Shown here: piece by piece, positions 17,955 through 27,441 of the stretch | Layout: every line of letters begins with the position of its first letter | Position numbering within the stretch: position 1 is the stretch's first letter | Assembly: GCA_009493725.1 (NCBI GenBank) | Contig: VOGB01000005.1 | Location: forward strand, 434,001 to 498,000 | DNA length: 64,000 nucleotides | DNA from: Pseudoramibacter fermentans | GTDB taxonomy: Bacteria; Bacillota; Clostridia; Eubacteriales; Eubacteriaceae | Direction of reading: 5' to 3' | Position numbers and translations under genes: made by a program | The notes under the pieces: generated by a model | The model's input: only the letters and a program-made list of their open reading frames with translations | What the model was told of the DNA's origin: nothing | Databases searched by the model: none

Positions 17955-18458
17955 ATGGCCATTAAAGCCCAGGAAAGAGTTCACAACAAGCAGATGTCCG
18001 GCAAGACCTCGCTCGTGATCTGCGTGATTCTCGTCGCCTACATCACCTTTTACTACGTGATGAGCAGAACCCATCCTGCAACTGCCCAGCGGTTCAGTTT
18101 GGTCACGACGATCGCCTTGGCTATTGCCCTGGTACTTCTGCTTCGATTCGACAGCACGATGTACGATCTGCTGCTGACCCACGAACGTCTGGAAATCGAA
18201 CGCCGCGTGACGGTTTTGTACCACAAGATCGTCGCGGAAATTCCGATTTCTCACATCATCGGACTTTGGCACACCAGCCAGTTCAACGAAGACGACCTCG
18301 TCACCGGCAAAACTTTCAAATACACTGTCTCTCCAAAAGAGCTTGACGATTTGAAGTTCTACACGCTGCTGTACAACCGCGACGGCGAAACCTGCCGCGT
18401 TGATTTTCAATGCAGTAACAGCTTTTACCGTTCACTGCGCCGTTTAATTTCAAAATAA
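17955..18458 (+). CDS. Two-TM membrane protein with PH-like domain, unknown function
   Basis: 167 aa. Two hydrophobic segments (about residues 17-36 and 46-65) are followed by a soluble part of about 100 residues, YDLLLTHERLEIERRVTVLY onwards, that looks like the PH-like fold of small bacterial membrane proteins. No catalytic motif is seen. It lies between rubredoxin and sbcD. Function not recognised. Confidence 0.7.
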   Translation: MAIKAQERVHNKQMSGKTSLVICVILVAYITFYYVMSRTHPATAQRFSLVTTIALAIALVLLLRFDSTMYDLLLTHERLEIERRVTVLYHKIVAEIPISHIIGLWHTSQFNEDDLVTGKTFKYTVSPKELDDLKFYTLLYNRDGETCRVDFQCSNSFYRSLRRLISK

Positions 18459-18512
18459 TTCAGATCCCATCCGTCTTTTCTGCGGATGGGTTTTTCTTTA
18501 TCGGAGGACGAA

Positions 18513-19742
18513 ATGAAAATACTGCACACCGGAGACTGGCATATCGGACGGGTTCTGGACCAGCATCCGCTGATCGACGACCAGCGCTACGCACTCCAGG
18601 GGTTTTTAACCATCGTCCACGAAGTGAAGCCGGACGTCATTCTCATCGCCGGCGATCTGTACGACCGGGCCATTCCACCGCGCGAAGCCCTCGAGCTCGT
18701 CGACGAGACCCTCACCCACCTGATTCTCGACGACCACATCCCTGTCATCGTCATCGGCGGCAACCACGACGGACGCAGCCGTCTGGACTACGGCTCGGCC
18801 ATCCTCGCCCGCAAGGGCCTCTACTTCCGCGGTGCCTACGACCCGGAGGCCGGCCCCATCGAAATCACCGGGCAGGGCGATTCGGTGCCCACAGCCTTTT
18901 GGGCCGTGCCCTTCATTAAGCCGGTCGAATACCACACCGCTGCCGAAACCGAAAGCATCCCCGACTACAACGGGATGTACGCCGACATCGTCGCCCATAT
19001 CCGGCCGAAAATGAACCTGGACCAGCCCAACGTGCTCATTTCCCACGGGCTGATTCTCTCCGCGCCGCCCACTGCCGACACCCTCGACGATTCGGTGCGC
19101 CCCATCGAAATCGGCGGAATCGCCTACGCCTCCTCCCATTTGTTTTCCGATTTTGATTACGTCGCCCTCGGCCACCTTCACCGCCCGCAGAAGGTCGGCA
19201 GCAACCGAATCCGCTACGCCGGATCGCTCCTTAAATATTCGTTTTCCGAGGTCAATCAGAAAAAATCTGCTGCCGTCGTCACCCTCGACCCGAACCGGCA
19301 GGCCCTTCCCGAGATCGAGCTCGTTCCGATTCCAGCGAAGCGGGATCTGCGCATCATCTCCGGCCCCTTCGACGATTTAACCGGACTGGCCGCGTACACC
19401 CAGGAAAACCGCGACGACTACATCAAGGCCGTCCTCACCGACAAAATCCGCGTCACCAACCCGATGGACGGGCTGCGTGAGGTTTATCCCAACGTGCTGG
19501 AAATGACCTACGCCCACAGCCAGACCGTCGACGGCACGGACAAACAGCGCAGGATTAAAGAACATCTCAACGATCCGATGACGCTGTTCTCAGATTTCTA
19601 CGAGACGATTCGCGGCGAAGTCCTGCCTGAAGAAGAGGCCGCGCTCGCCAAGTCCCTTTTCGAAGCCGCTCACGCGGAGAGCGGCGAAACGCAGCACGCG
19701 GCGGAGGCCGCCGAGGAAGGAGCATCCCATGCGTCCCATTAG
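18513..19742 (+). CDS. sbcD: DNA repair exonuclease subunit SbcD
   Basis: 409 aa, Mre11/SbcD family: MKILHTGDWHIGRVL, AGDLYDRAIPP, GGNHDGRSRL, ISHGLIL and ALGHLHRPQ are the five phosphodiesterase motifs. The frame opens at 18486, but GGAGG precedes the ATG at 18513. With SbcC it cleaves hairpins and protein-blocked DNA ends. It overlaps sbcC by 14 bases. Confidence 0.97.
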   Translation: MKILHTGDWHIGRVLDQHPLIDDQRYALQGFLTIVHEVKPDVILIAGDLYDRAIPPREALELVDETLTHLILDDHIPVIVIGGNHDGRSRLDYGSAILARKGLYFRGAYDPEAGPIEITGQGDSVPTAFWAVPFIKPVEYHTAAETESIPDYNGMYADIVAHIRPKMNLDQPNVLISHGLILSAPPTADTLDDSVRPIEIGGIAYASSHLFSDFDYVALGHLHRPQKVGSNRIRYAGSLLKYSFSEVNQKKSAAVVTLDPNRQALPEIELVPIPAKRDLRIISGPFDDLTGLAAYTQENRDDYIKAVLTDKIRVTNPMDGLREVYPNVLEMTYAHSQTVDGTDKQRRIKEHLNDPMTLFSDFYETIRGEVLPEEEAALAKSLFEAAHAESGETQHAAEAAEEGASHASH

Positions 19743-22700
19743 TCTACACCTTCAGTGCTTTGGCCCGTTTTTGGACCAGCGCATTGATTTTTCAGCGCTG
19801 AAAAACCACCTCTTCCTAATTGCCGGGCAGACGGGCAGCGGCAAGTCGACCCTTTTTGACGGGATCTGCTACGCCCTTTACGGCGAAACCAGCACACCGG
19901 GCGACCGCCCGATCGACACCATCAAAAGCGATTTTGCTGACCCCGGCAGCCTCTGCTGTGTCTCCTTCGTCTTTCGTGTGGGGCCGAAAACTTACAAAAT
20001 TGACCGGCAGCCCCGTCAGCAGGCTTTTAACCGCCAGAACACCAGACTGGTAGCCAAGGCCGCTGAGGCAGCCCTCTGGGAATGCGACACCTCCGGCAAT
20101 CCCGTCACCCTGCTGGAGTCCTCTGTCAAAGCCTGCAATGAAGCCATTCACCGCATCCTCGGCCTGAGCGCGGAGCAGTTCAGACAGATCGTCATGCTTC
20201 CCCAGGGGCAGTTCAGCCAGCTGTTGAAGGCGAAGGACGCCGATCGGGTCGCCCTGCTGAAAACCCTGTTTTCCATGGCTGGGTACAAGCGCTTTGAGCA
20301 TCAGGTCGAGCTGACGCGTCAGCGCAGCATCGAGACCTCTGAACGCCTCGAGGCGGCGCTGCGTATCGAAATCGAACACCTTCAGGTCAAGCCCAAATCG
20401 AATCCGGCCAAAATGATTGCCGAGGATGCGCCGGTGCCGCACCTGCTCCGCGCCCTCGAACAGGACATTGACAAGGACGCGCGCTTCCGCGAGGAACTCG
20501 AAAAGGAACAGGCTTATTTCGACAACCGCATCGACGCAATCAACCGGCAGATTGAAAAGGACGAGGGCTTAATTGAGCGCTTCAATCAGAAAAAATACCT
20601 GCTCCAGCAGCAGCAGGCCCTCGACGATCAGCAGGACGCCATCGAAAAAAACCGCCACTGGGTTGCCCTGAGCCGCAAAGTGCTCCAGATTCTCCCGGTT
20701 TACCGAAATCTGAAGCGCCAGCAGCAGCGCGAGGCCAAATCTCAGGAAGCTCTGGCCGAAATCAAGGCCAAGCAGGCTGAAGCCAAACAGCAGATCGAAG
20801 CGCTGCGCCCACAGCTCGAAACCGTCAGCTCTGACGCCTACGCTCAGGATCTCAAGGCCAAGCAGGACCGCCTCTCCCGCCTCACTGGCGCAAAAATGAC
20901 CCTGGCAAAACTCACCGCAGCCAGCCGCAAGCTGGCTGCCTGCCGCCACCAGATGCAGCATCTGGACACCCAGCGCCAGCAGCGCGAAGCCCTCGAGGCA
21001 CAGATGGCCGAGAACCAAAAGCGGATCAACATCCTCAGCGAAAAACGCGGCCGCGTACAGAGCGAACTGATCCAAAAAAGCAGTATCCAAAACGACATGC
21101 GCGAAAGGCTGACGCATTTAAAAGAGCTCGGCACCATCTGCAGCCGCATGGCCGAGCGCCAAAAAACCGCTGACGACAACCGCCGCCAATCTCAAAACAG
21201 CAAGGCGGAAATCACAAGGCTAAAACTGCGGGAAGAAACGCTGAAGAACAAAATTAAGGCGTCAGCCGCCGGAAGGCTGGCCCAGACCCTGACGGACGGC
21301 GAGCCCTGCCCGGTCTGCGGCGCCGTGCACCACCCTTCACCCGCGCCAAACACCGAGCTGGACGCCGCCGACAAAGCCCTGCAGACGTGCCAGGATCAGC
21401 TGACCGAGGCCCAGCGCGCCGCCGACACGGCCCAGGGACAGATCGACTTGCTGAGCCGCGAACTGGCGGCTGACCGGCAGGTTCTCGACGAGCGGATGTC
21501 CCGACACGCTTGGATGGCGCCGCTTCTCGAGGGCGAACCGGCATCGGCGCTCACGGCTATCAAAGCCGAACAAAAACAGCTGCTGGCCGCTTCTGAAGCC
21601 AATAAATCAGCGCAGGACAGCCTGCAGGCGAGACTAACCCAAATCACACGTCAGCTTGACGCTCTGACCAAGGCTGCCGCGCAGCACGACGAGATCCTGG
21701 CCCAAGGCCGAGATGACGCCGACAAGCAGGCGGCGCTTCAAAGCCAGATTGACCAGAAGACCGGTGCCATCGACCAACTGAAGGCCGACATCAACGCGGT
21801 GCTGCCCGACTTCACGGCGGACGACCGAAGTGCCCGCCTCGACGCCGAAATCGCCGGCCTTCAAAAGCGGGTCAACGACGCGGCCGGACGACGGGACACC
21901 CTCATGGAAAAACAGCATCAGCTCGAAAAAGATTTAGCCGGCGCGTCCGCCTCGACTACCCAGCTTGCGCACGCAGCTGATCAGGCCAAGGCGGCCCTCG
22001 AGCAGGACCAGCAGGAATTCAACGACGCGCTGTCAGTGAACGGCTTGACCCGCGAGGTCTTCCAGGTGTATGAATCCCACGACACCAAGACCTTAACCGA
22101 TCAGATTCAGTCCACTGAACAGAAAATCGCGCGCTACGACGAAAATATCCACGCCATTCAGAGCCGCCTCGACGCCGTTGAGGAAGCGCTTAAAGGCAAG
22201 ACCGTACCCGATCTCAGTCGAAATCAGATTCGTCTCGGCCACTACAAATACTGGCACAAGCGCGTGTCCGACGCGATTGCTGATCTGACCCTCCGCGTGA
22301 AGACCAACACCGATCAAATCGCGCGCATCCGAAAGACTTTGACCCGTCAGCAGACGGCTGAGCATCAAAAGCGGATTATCTGCGATCTTTACGATACCGT
22401 CAAGGGAAAGGTCAAGGACTGCCCGAAGATCAGCTTCGAACGCTACATTCTCTCGGCCTACCTCCAAGACATTCTGATGTCGGCCAACACCTTCCTCGAA
22501 GACATGTCCGACTCCCGCTACCACCTCACTCTGGCCGATCAGCCGGAGGGCAAGGGCAGCCGGGGGCTCACCATTCAGGTGTACGACGATTTTACCGGCA
22601 AAGAGCGGCCAGCCGCGTCCCTTTCCGGCGGCGAAACCTTTATGGCGGCGCTGTCGATGGCCCTCGGCCTCTCAGATCGGGTACAGAGCGAAAGCGGCGG

Positions 22701-22920
22701 CATCCAACTGGACACCTTGTTCATCGACGAGGGCTTCGCGACCCTCGACGCCGACGCACTGGACAACGCCATGAACTGCCTGGCGAGACTTCAGCGCAAC
22801 GGGCGCATCATCGGCATCATTTCCCACGTCAGAGAGCTGCTGGATCTGGTCGACGACAAGATCATCGTGCGCAAAACGGAAGGGGGCTCCTACGTCAAAG
22901 TCGTCTCGGCCAAGGCATAA
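19729..22920 (+). CDS. sbcC: DNA repair ATPase SbcC
   Basis: 1063 aa, Rad50/SbcC type. Walker A GQTGSGKST at residues 33-41, long heptad-rich coiled coils on both sides of a zinc hook CPVC (527-530), signature LSGGETF near 965 and Walker B LFIDEGFATLD after it. It forms a dimer with SbcD. Length and layout are normal for the family. Palindrome-cleaving activity is relevant in a genome with many perfect terminator palindromes. Confidence 0.97.
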   Translation: MRPISLHLQCFGPFLDQRIDFSALKNHLFLIAGQTGSGKSTLFDGICYALYGETSTPGDRPIDTIKSDFADPGSLCCVSFVFRVGPKTYKIDRQPRQQAFNRQNTRLVAKAAEAALWECDTSGNPVTLLESSVKACNEAIHRILGLSAEQFRQIVMLPQGQFSQLLKAKDADRVALLKTLFSMAGYKRFEHQVELTRQRSIETSERLEAALRIEIEHLQVKPKSNPAKMIAEDAPVPHLLRALEQDIDKDARFREELEKEQAYFDNRIDAINRQIEKDEGLIERFNQKKYLLQQQQALDDQQDAIEKNRHWVALSRKVLQILPVYRNLKRQQQREAKSQEALAEIKAKQAEAKQQIEALRPQLETVSSDAYAQDLKAKQDRLSRLTGAKMTLAKLTAASRKLAACRHQMQHLDTQRQQREALEAQMAENQKRINILSEKRGRVQSELIQKSSIQNDMRERLTHLKELGTICSRMAERQKTADDNRRQSQNSKAEITRLKLREETLKNKIKASAAGRLAQTLTDGEPCPVCGAVHHPSPAPNTELDAADKALQTCQDQLTEAQRAADTAQGQIDLLSRELAADRQVLDERMSRHAWMAPLLEGEPASALTAIKAEQKQLLAASEANKSAQDSLQARLTQITRQLDALTKAAAQHDEILAQGRDDADKQAALQSQIDQKTGAIDQLKADINAVLPDFTADDRSARLDAEIAGLQKRVNDAAGRRDTLMEKQHQLEKDLAGASASTTQLAHAADQAKAALEQDQQEFNDALSVNGLTREVFQVYESHDTKTLTDQIQSTEQKIARYDENIHAIQSRLDAVEEALKGKTVPDLSRNQIRLGHYKYWHKRVSDAIADLTLRVKTNTDQIARIRKTLTRQQTAEHQKRIICDLYDTVKGKVKDCPKISFERYILSAYLQDILMSANTFLEDMSDSRYHLTLADQPEGKGSRGLTIQVYDDFTGKERPAASLSGGETFMAALSMALGLSDRVQSESGGIQLDTLFIDEGFATLDADALDNAMNCLARLQRNGRIIGIISHVRELLDLVDDKIIVRKTEGGSYVKVVSAKA

Positions 22921-22991
22921 AGCCTTAAGTATTTGCAAAGCTTCTCTGATTTTTATATAATAGTTCTGTTAAACTAGAATTTGGAGTATTT

Positions 22992-24257
22992 ATGAATCGC
23001 ATGGAAAAACCCAATAAGTCCTACCTTTCCAAACCACGGAAACGGCTCGGTATTTTTTCTCTCGTTATGGACGCGGTTTATGTCATCCTCGGTCTCAGCT
23101 TTTATCATTACAACAACCTGCCGTCCTTTTACCAAAACATTCTGTCCTACGTGTGGATCGCTTTGATGGCGGCCGCGCTGATCGCGGCGCTCGTCGGCAT
23201 TTTCACGAGCAAGGAATACGAATTATTCCGAAGCTGCATGTTCGAAACGGTGATCCTCGCCGCCCAGGGCGTGTGGCTCGGCGCCTCGAGCTCCCTGATG
23301 CTCGTCAAGAACCAGACGGCACCCTTCCCAATGTATTTTCTCATCGGGCTGTTCTGCATCCTCGCCATCAGCCTCTTCGTTCAGATCGACGCGACCTGGT
23401 TCCGTTCGATCATGCATTTCATGATGAAGGGCGGCGACAACATGGTCGAAATTGAAACGCAGCCGCAGGCAAAATCCGCGTCGACGCCTCAGGTCACTGT
23501 GCACCAGGGCACGGTCACCCTCGACACCACGCATCTCAAGCGCAGCACGATGCGCCGTCAAACCAAGGCCCATCCAAAGATTCAGGTCATCGATCAAAAC
23601 GAGGCCCGCAACGCCGTGAAACAGGCCCAGGCCAAGGCCCGAGCCAAACAGGTGCTGGCCGAAGATTTCGAAAAGCGCAGCCGCAGCACTTCGCGCACAG
23701 CGCACCAGTCCGCTGAAAAACGTACGGCGCAGCCCCGCAGAGCTGAAAAACGCACCACCACACAGAGCCAACCGAGACCAAAGCGCGAACCGATCTTTAC
23801 CGAAGTGAAACAGGAAACACCGGCTCATCAGCCAGAACGCACCCCATCGCGTCATACGAAACCGGTTCAGGTTCAAAGACAGGCCACCACAACACAGCGT
23901 CAAAAGCCTGCACAGCCGCGGGTCCACGTCCAGCAGCCTGAAAGCAAGCGGCGTGCTGACACTCAGACAATCCGTCAGGCACAGCCGGCACGCCAAACTG
24001 CGCAGCCCGCTGCCGACGCGACTACGAAATGGGAACCGAGAAAAGTCCGTCAGGCTGAAGCGTCAGCGAAAAGAACCTCACAGCTCAAAGCTCGAAAATC
24101 AGCGATGCGCACCCACACGCCTTCGGCCTCTGCCGCCGAAACCGCTTCTCATACGGAAACGCCGCAATGGGCCACTCAGCGCAAACGCCGGCCCAAAACC
24201 CATCATTACACGAACCGTTCCTCGCGCCTGTTCATCCGGGACGACGACGACGAATAA
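22992..24257 (+). CDS. Membrane protein with long basic low-complexity tail
   Basis: 421 aa. The first 150 residues hold about four hydrophobic segments (starting near 24, 50, 78 and 108). From about 155 on, the chain is low complexity, rich in Gln, Arg, Lys, Thr, Ala and Pro, strongly basic and probably disordered, ending in an acidic IRDDDDE. No domain is recognised. The tail could bind nucleic acid, the cell wall or the membrane surface; this is speculation. It follows sbcC after 71 bases with its own ribosome binding site and ends at a terminator. Confidence 0.7.
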   Translation: MNRMEKPNKSYLSKPRKRLGIFSLVMDAVYVILGLSFYHYNNLPSFYQNILSYVWIALMAAALIAALVGIFTSKEYELFRSCMFETVILAAQGVWLGASSSLMLVKNQTAPFPMYFLIGLFCILAISLFVQIDATWFRSIMHFMMKGGDNMVEIETQPQAKSASTPQVTVHQGTVTLDTTHLKRSTMRRQTKAHPKIQVIDQNEARNAVKQAQAKARAKQVLAEDFEKRSRSTSRTAHQSAEKRTAQPRRAEKRTTTQSQPRPKREPIFTEVKQETPAHQPERTPSRHTKPVQVQRQATTTQRQKPAQPRVHVQQPESKRRADTQTIRQAQPARQTAQPAADATTKWEPRKVRQAEASAKRTSQLKARKSAMRTHTPSASAAETASHTETPQWATQRKRRPKTHHYTNRSSRLFIRDDDDE

Positions 24258-24280
24258 GCCTGCGATTCATTTTAAAATCA

Positions 24281-24328
24281 ACGGTGCCGGTTTTGCAGTT
24301 TCGACTGCTTAACCGGTGTTTTTTATTT
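24281..24328 (+). terminator. Terminator after basic-tail membrane protein gene
   Basis: Long stem with ends CCGGTT/AACCGG and inner GCAGT/ACTGC, followed by GTGTTTTTTATTT. Confidence 0.75.
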
Positions 24329-24353
24329 CCTTTGAATTTTTTTTAAATAAGAC

Positions 24354-24381
24354 TTGATTTTTATTTTTGAACTGCTATAAT
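24354..24381 (+). promoter_or_regulatory. Promoter of tRNA-Arg
   Basis: TTGATT (24354-24359) and TATAAT (24376-24381) with 16 bases between, 27 bases before the tRNA. Confidence 0.7.
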
Positions 24382-24408
24382 AATCAAGTAAGCTTTTTGA
24401 GAGCAGAT

Positions 24409-24485
24409 GCGCCAATAGCTCAGCTGGATAGAGCGTTCGGCTACGAACCGAAAGGGCAGGGGTTCGAATCCCTTTTGGCGCACCA
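24409..24485 (+). tRNA. tRNA-Arg (anticodon ACG)
   Basis: Full cloverleaf: acceptor GCGCCAA/TTGGCGC, D arm GCTC...GAGC, anticodon stem TTCGG/CCGAA with loop CTACGAA giving ACG, T loop TTCGAAT, encoded CCA. The first anticodon A would be edited to inosine by TadA to read CGN codons. A terminator follows at 24498. Confidence 0.97.
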
Positions 24486-24497
24486 CTTTTTTTATTT

Positions 24498-24523
24498 TAA
24501 GCCTCTCAAGGCTTTATTTTTTT
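24498..24523 (+). terminator. Terminator of tRNA-Arg
   Basis: Stem TAAGCCT/AAGGCTT(A) with a short loop and a T-run just after the tRNA. Confidence 0.75.
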
Positions 24524-24531
24524 GTCTTTTT

Positions 24532-24559
24532 TTGAGAATTTCTGCTTTTATGCTATAAT
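24532..24559 (+). promoter_or_regulatory. Promoter of sodium:solute symporter gene
   Basis: TTGAGA (24532-24537) and TATAAT (24554-24559), 16 bases apart, preceded by the tRNA terminator. Confidence 0.7.
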
Positions 24560-24591
24560 CAATCTTAATCATTTATTAAATTTAGGAGTTA

Positions 24592-26151
24592 TTGAATTTT
24601 ATGGCTATTAAAATCGCACTGGTTCTCATTTTCTTCGCCGTCATGCTCGCGATCGGCTTCACCTGCAGAAAGCGCGCGACGGATGTCAACGGCTTCGTCC
24701 TCGGGGGGCGCAGCGTCGGGCCCTGGCTCACGGCCTTCGCCTACGGGACCTCCTATTTCTCTGCGGTCGTTTTCGTCGGCTACGCCGGTCAGTTCGGATG
24801 GAAATACGGTATCGCCGCCACCTGGGCCGGAATCGGCAACGCGCTGCTCGGCTCCTTCCTCGCTTGGACAGTTTTGGGCCGCCGCACCCGCATCATGACC
24901 CAGCACCTCAATTCCGCGACGATGCCCGACTTTTTCGGCAAGCGCTTCGACAGCGACGCGCTGAAAATCGCCGCGTCAGTCATCACCTTTATCTTCATGA
25001 TCCCGTACACGGCGTCTCTCTACAACGGGCTGTCCCGTCTTTTCGGCATGGCTTTCCACATCGACTACAGCGTCTGCGTCATCGTCATGGCGATTTTAAC
25101 CGGCGTTTACGTCATCGCCGGCGGCTACATGGCGACGGCGATCAACGACTTTATTCAGGGGCTGATCATGCTGGTCGGCATTGTCGCAGTCATTGCCGCG
25201 GTGCTCGCCAGCAAGGGCGGCTTCATGGCAGCGCTGGACAAAATGGCCCGGGTCAGCGACCCGACGATTTCCAAGACCCCCGGCGTCTTCGCATCCTTCT
25301 TCGGGCCCGATCCGCTGAACCTGCTCGGGGTCGTCCTGCTGACCTCCCTGGGGACCTGGGGGCTGCCGCAGATGGTGCAGAAATTTTACGCCATTAAGAG
25401 CGAAAAATCCATCGACACCGGTACTGTCGTCTCGACAATCTTCGCGTTCATCGTCGCCGGCGGCTGCTATTTTCTCGGCAGCTTCGGCCGCCTGTTTGCC
25501 GGTCAGGTCGACGTGGTCAAGGACGGCTACGACGCGATCGTCCCAACGATGATTTCGGGCCTGCCGGACGTTCTCATCGGCATCGTCATCGTGCTGGTCT
25601 TGTCCGCGTCGATGTCGACGCTGTCCTCCCTCGTGCTGACGTCCAGTTCGACGATCACGCTGGATTTGATCCGCGGCCAGTCTAAAAAGCACATGAACGA
25701 CGACACCCTCGTCGCCATTATGCGCGTCTTAATCGTCGTCTTTATCTCGATCTCCGTCGTCATCGCGCTGATTCAATACCACTCGAACGTGACCTTCATC
25801 GCCCAGCTGATGGGCATTTCCTGGGGCGCGATGGCCGGTGCGTTTTTAGCGCCCTTCCTTTACGGTTTATACTGGAAAGGCACGACCGCCGCGGGCTGCT
25901 GGTGCAGTTTCATCTTCGCGGTCTGCTTCATGCTCGTCGATCTGTTTGCCGGCGCCCACCTGCCGACAGTGCTCCAGTCGCCGATCAACGCTGGCGCCTT
26001 CTGCATGATCGCCGGCCTCGTGATCGTACCCGTCGTCTCGCTGTTCACAAAGAAGCCCGACGCTGAACGCGTTGAAGCCACCTTTGCCTGCTACGGCAAA
26101 AAGGTGCTGGTTGAACAGCGCGAAGCCCTGTCCGACAGCGAAGACGCGTAA
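24592..26151 (+). CDS. Sodium:solute symporter (SSS family)
   Basis: About 516-519 aa with some 12-13 hydrophobic segments, SSS/PutP family. FVLGGRSVGPWLTAFAYGTSYFSA and the GGYMATAINDFIQGLIML segment are family signatures. It imports an organic solute (an amino or carboxylic acid) with sodium. The start is uncertain: AGGAG at 24584-24588 is three bases from the TTG at 24592 and 12 from the ATG at 24601. The gene has its own promoter and terminator. Confidence 0.93.
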   Translation: MNFMAIKIALVLIFFAVMLAIGFTCRKRATDVNGFVLGGRSVGPWLTAFAYGTSYFSAVVFVGYAGQFGWKYGIAATWAGIGNALLGSFLAWTVLGRRTRIMTQHLNSATMPDFFGKRFDSDALKIAASVITFIFMIPYTASLYNGLSRLFGMAFHIDYSVCVIVMAILTGVYVIAGGYMATAINDFIQGLIMLVGIVAVIAAVLASKGGFMAALDKMARVSDPTISKTPGVFASFFGPDPLNLLGVVLLTSLGTWGLPQMVQKFYAIKSEKSIDTGTVVSTIFAFIVAGGCYFLGSFGRLFAGQVDVVKDGYDAIVPTMISGLPDVLIGIVIVLVLSASMSTLSSLVLTSSSTITLDLIRGQSKKHMNDDTLVAIMRVLIVVFISISVVIALIQYHSNVTFIAQLMGISWGAMAGAFLAPFLYGLYWKGTTAAGCWCSFIFAVCFMLVDLFAGAHLPTVLQSPINAGAFCMIAGLVIVPVVSLFTKKPDAERVEATFACYGKKVLVEQREALSDSEDA

Positions 26152-26174
26152 ACGCGCAGTATTGCCGCAAAATA

Positions 26175-26217
26175 AAAGCGTTTGGCTGAGACAATGGTCT
26201 CGGTCAAACGCTTTTTT
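26175..26217 (+). terminator. Terminator of symporter gene
   Basis: Stem AAGCGTTTGGCTGAGAC/GTCTCGGTCAAACGCTT with loop AATG and a T-run. Confidence 0.9.
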
Positions 26218-26556
26218 GGTCTCGCTCTGCCTTAGTGATGACCGCGATCCTCCTGCGGCCGACAAATTCCTGAAATTTTGTCAATGTGTCTATGCAGCTA
26301 GCGATTTATCAAATCGCAAACTGTTTCTTTATTTTTAATTAAAAATACGGTTTCAGTTTATCAAATAAATTTTGTTTTTTTTGACAAAATAAGTTACTAT
26401 TAAATTGCGTATAAGCGATGCTGATACTCCCTCGTGATTTTTGTTTTTGGGCATAAAAAAACGCTCAATCTGAGCGAAACAATTAAATGTATAGCGAAAC
26501 TTTCAAAATACAGTGGAACCGCGTTGAAATAACAACTTCATCGTGAATAAATTGAA
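26218..26556. other. Gene-free AT-rich interval
   Basis: About 340 bases without an open frame of note. The right part holds a terminator for the small HTH gene (26454-26480). The rest has no recognised structure. Confidence 0.5.
26454..26480 (-). terminator. Terminator of small HTH gene
   Basis: Stem CGCTCAATCTGAGCG (26462-26476) followed on the minus strand by eight T. Confidence 0.7.
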
Positions 26557-26751
26557 TTATTTGAAAAAAATCGTTTCCGGATCTTCGATCTGCAAAATAT
26601 CGATCATTTTCTCGATTTCATCCGTTCCAAAAACACTTTTCGACATGCGCTTAGCGAATTCATTCGGCGTCAGACCGATTGCAACAGCCAGATCGTCGTC
26701 TCGATATCCCTGTGCTTTCATAATTTTACGCAATTTAATTGTGTCGACCAT
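26557..26751 (-). CDS. Small helix-turn-helix protein
   Basis: 64 aa. It is essentially one XRE-like HTH: LRKIMKAQGYRDDDLAVAIG then LTPNEFAKRMS, followed by a short helix and IFFK at the end. AAAAGGAAA precedes the ATG. It is divergent from the larger XRE-type gene at 26906, with a 154-base shared control region, so mutual regulation is possible. Confidence 0.75.
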   Translation of the reverse strand: MVDTIKLRKIMKAQGYRDDDLAVAIGLTPNEFAKRMSKSVFGTDEIEKMIDILQIEDPETIFFK

Positions 26752-26905
26752 TTTCCTTTTTGTTTTTGTTTTTGTTTTTAAGTATCTTCTTAGTGAATTT
26801 TATTCTCTCACCTTTTCCTAAGGTTGTCAAGTTATAATTGTATTAAAATTTATTTACATGCTATAATAAAAATAAATCAAAATGTATAAATGAGATGGAT
26901 AATCA

Positions 26906-27328
26906 ATGAAAAAAGAAAAAACAACCACAACTCAAACTAAAGAGCCAGTCATCACCAAAGGAAAGCGCATTCGCAGCCTTCGGATGCAGCGCGGTTTCCG
27001 TCAGGAACAGTTGGCTCGAATTATCGGTGTTTCCAAACAGACCATGTATAAATACGAATTCGACATCGTCACCAACATTCCGTCGGATAAAATTGAAGCC
27101 CTTGCCGAAGTGCTCGAGGTTTCGCCCGCGTACATCATGGGCTGGACCCGCGACGCCGATCCAAGTCTGCTGCTCCAGAACCACCTCTCTGAACCTGAAG
27201 GTCTCTACAAATATAATTGTCTCGACGAACACGGCAAGCTGGCTGTCGACACGATCTTAAATCTCGAGTACGAACGCTGCAGCGGTGACGGTGATCCCAT
27301 TCAGGACATCAAACTCGGAGAACAATAA
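26906..27328 (+). CDS. XRE-family transcriptional regulator
   Basis: 140 aa. After a Thr/Lys-rich N-terminus, residues 19-75 form a Cro/CI-type HTH (GKRIRSLRMQRGFRQEQLAR, then GVSKQTMYKYE and the IPSDKIEALAEVLEVSPAYIMGW end) as in phage-type repressors. No protease domain is present. The C-terminal 60 residues are unknown. It is divergent from the 64-aa HTH gene. Confidence 0.88.
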   Translation: MKKEKTTTTQTKEPVITKGKRIRSLRMQRGFRQEQLARIIGVSKQTMYKYEFDIVTNIPSDKIEALAEVLEVSPAYIMGWTRDADPSLLLQNHLSEPEGLYKYNCLDEHGKLAVDTILNLEYERCSGDGDPIQDIKLGEQ

Positions 27329-27441
27329 AATTTTATTTTGCATTCTACCTTTCACTCTGTGTCCCGTACACGCCCATTGCTTGTTTTTCAATGATATTTT
27401 CGCTACAATAAAGGGAAATTGTTGAAAGGAATTTCCTATTT

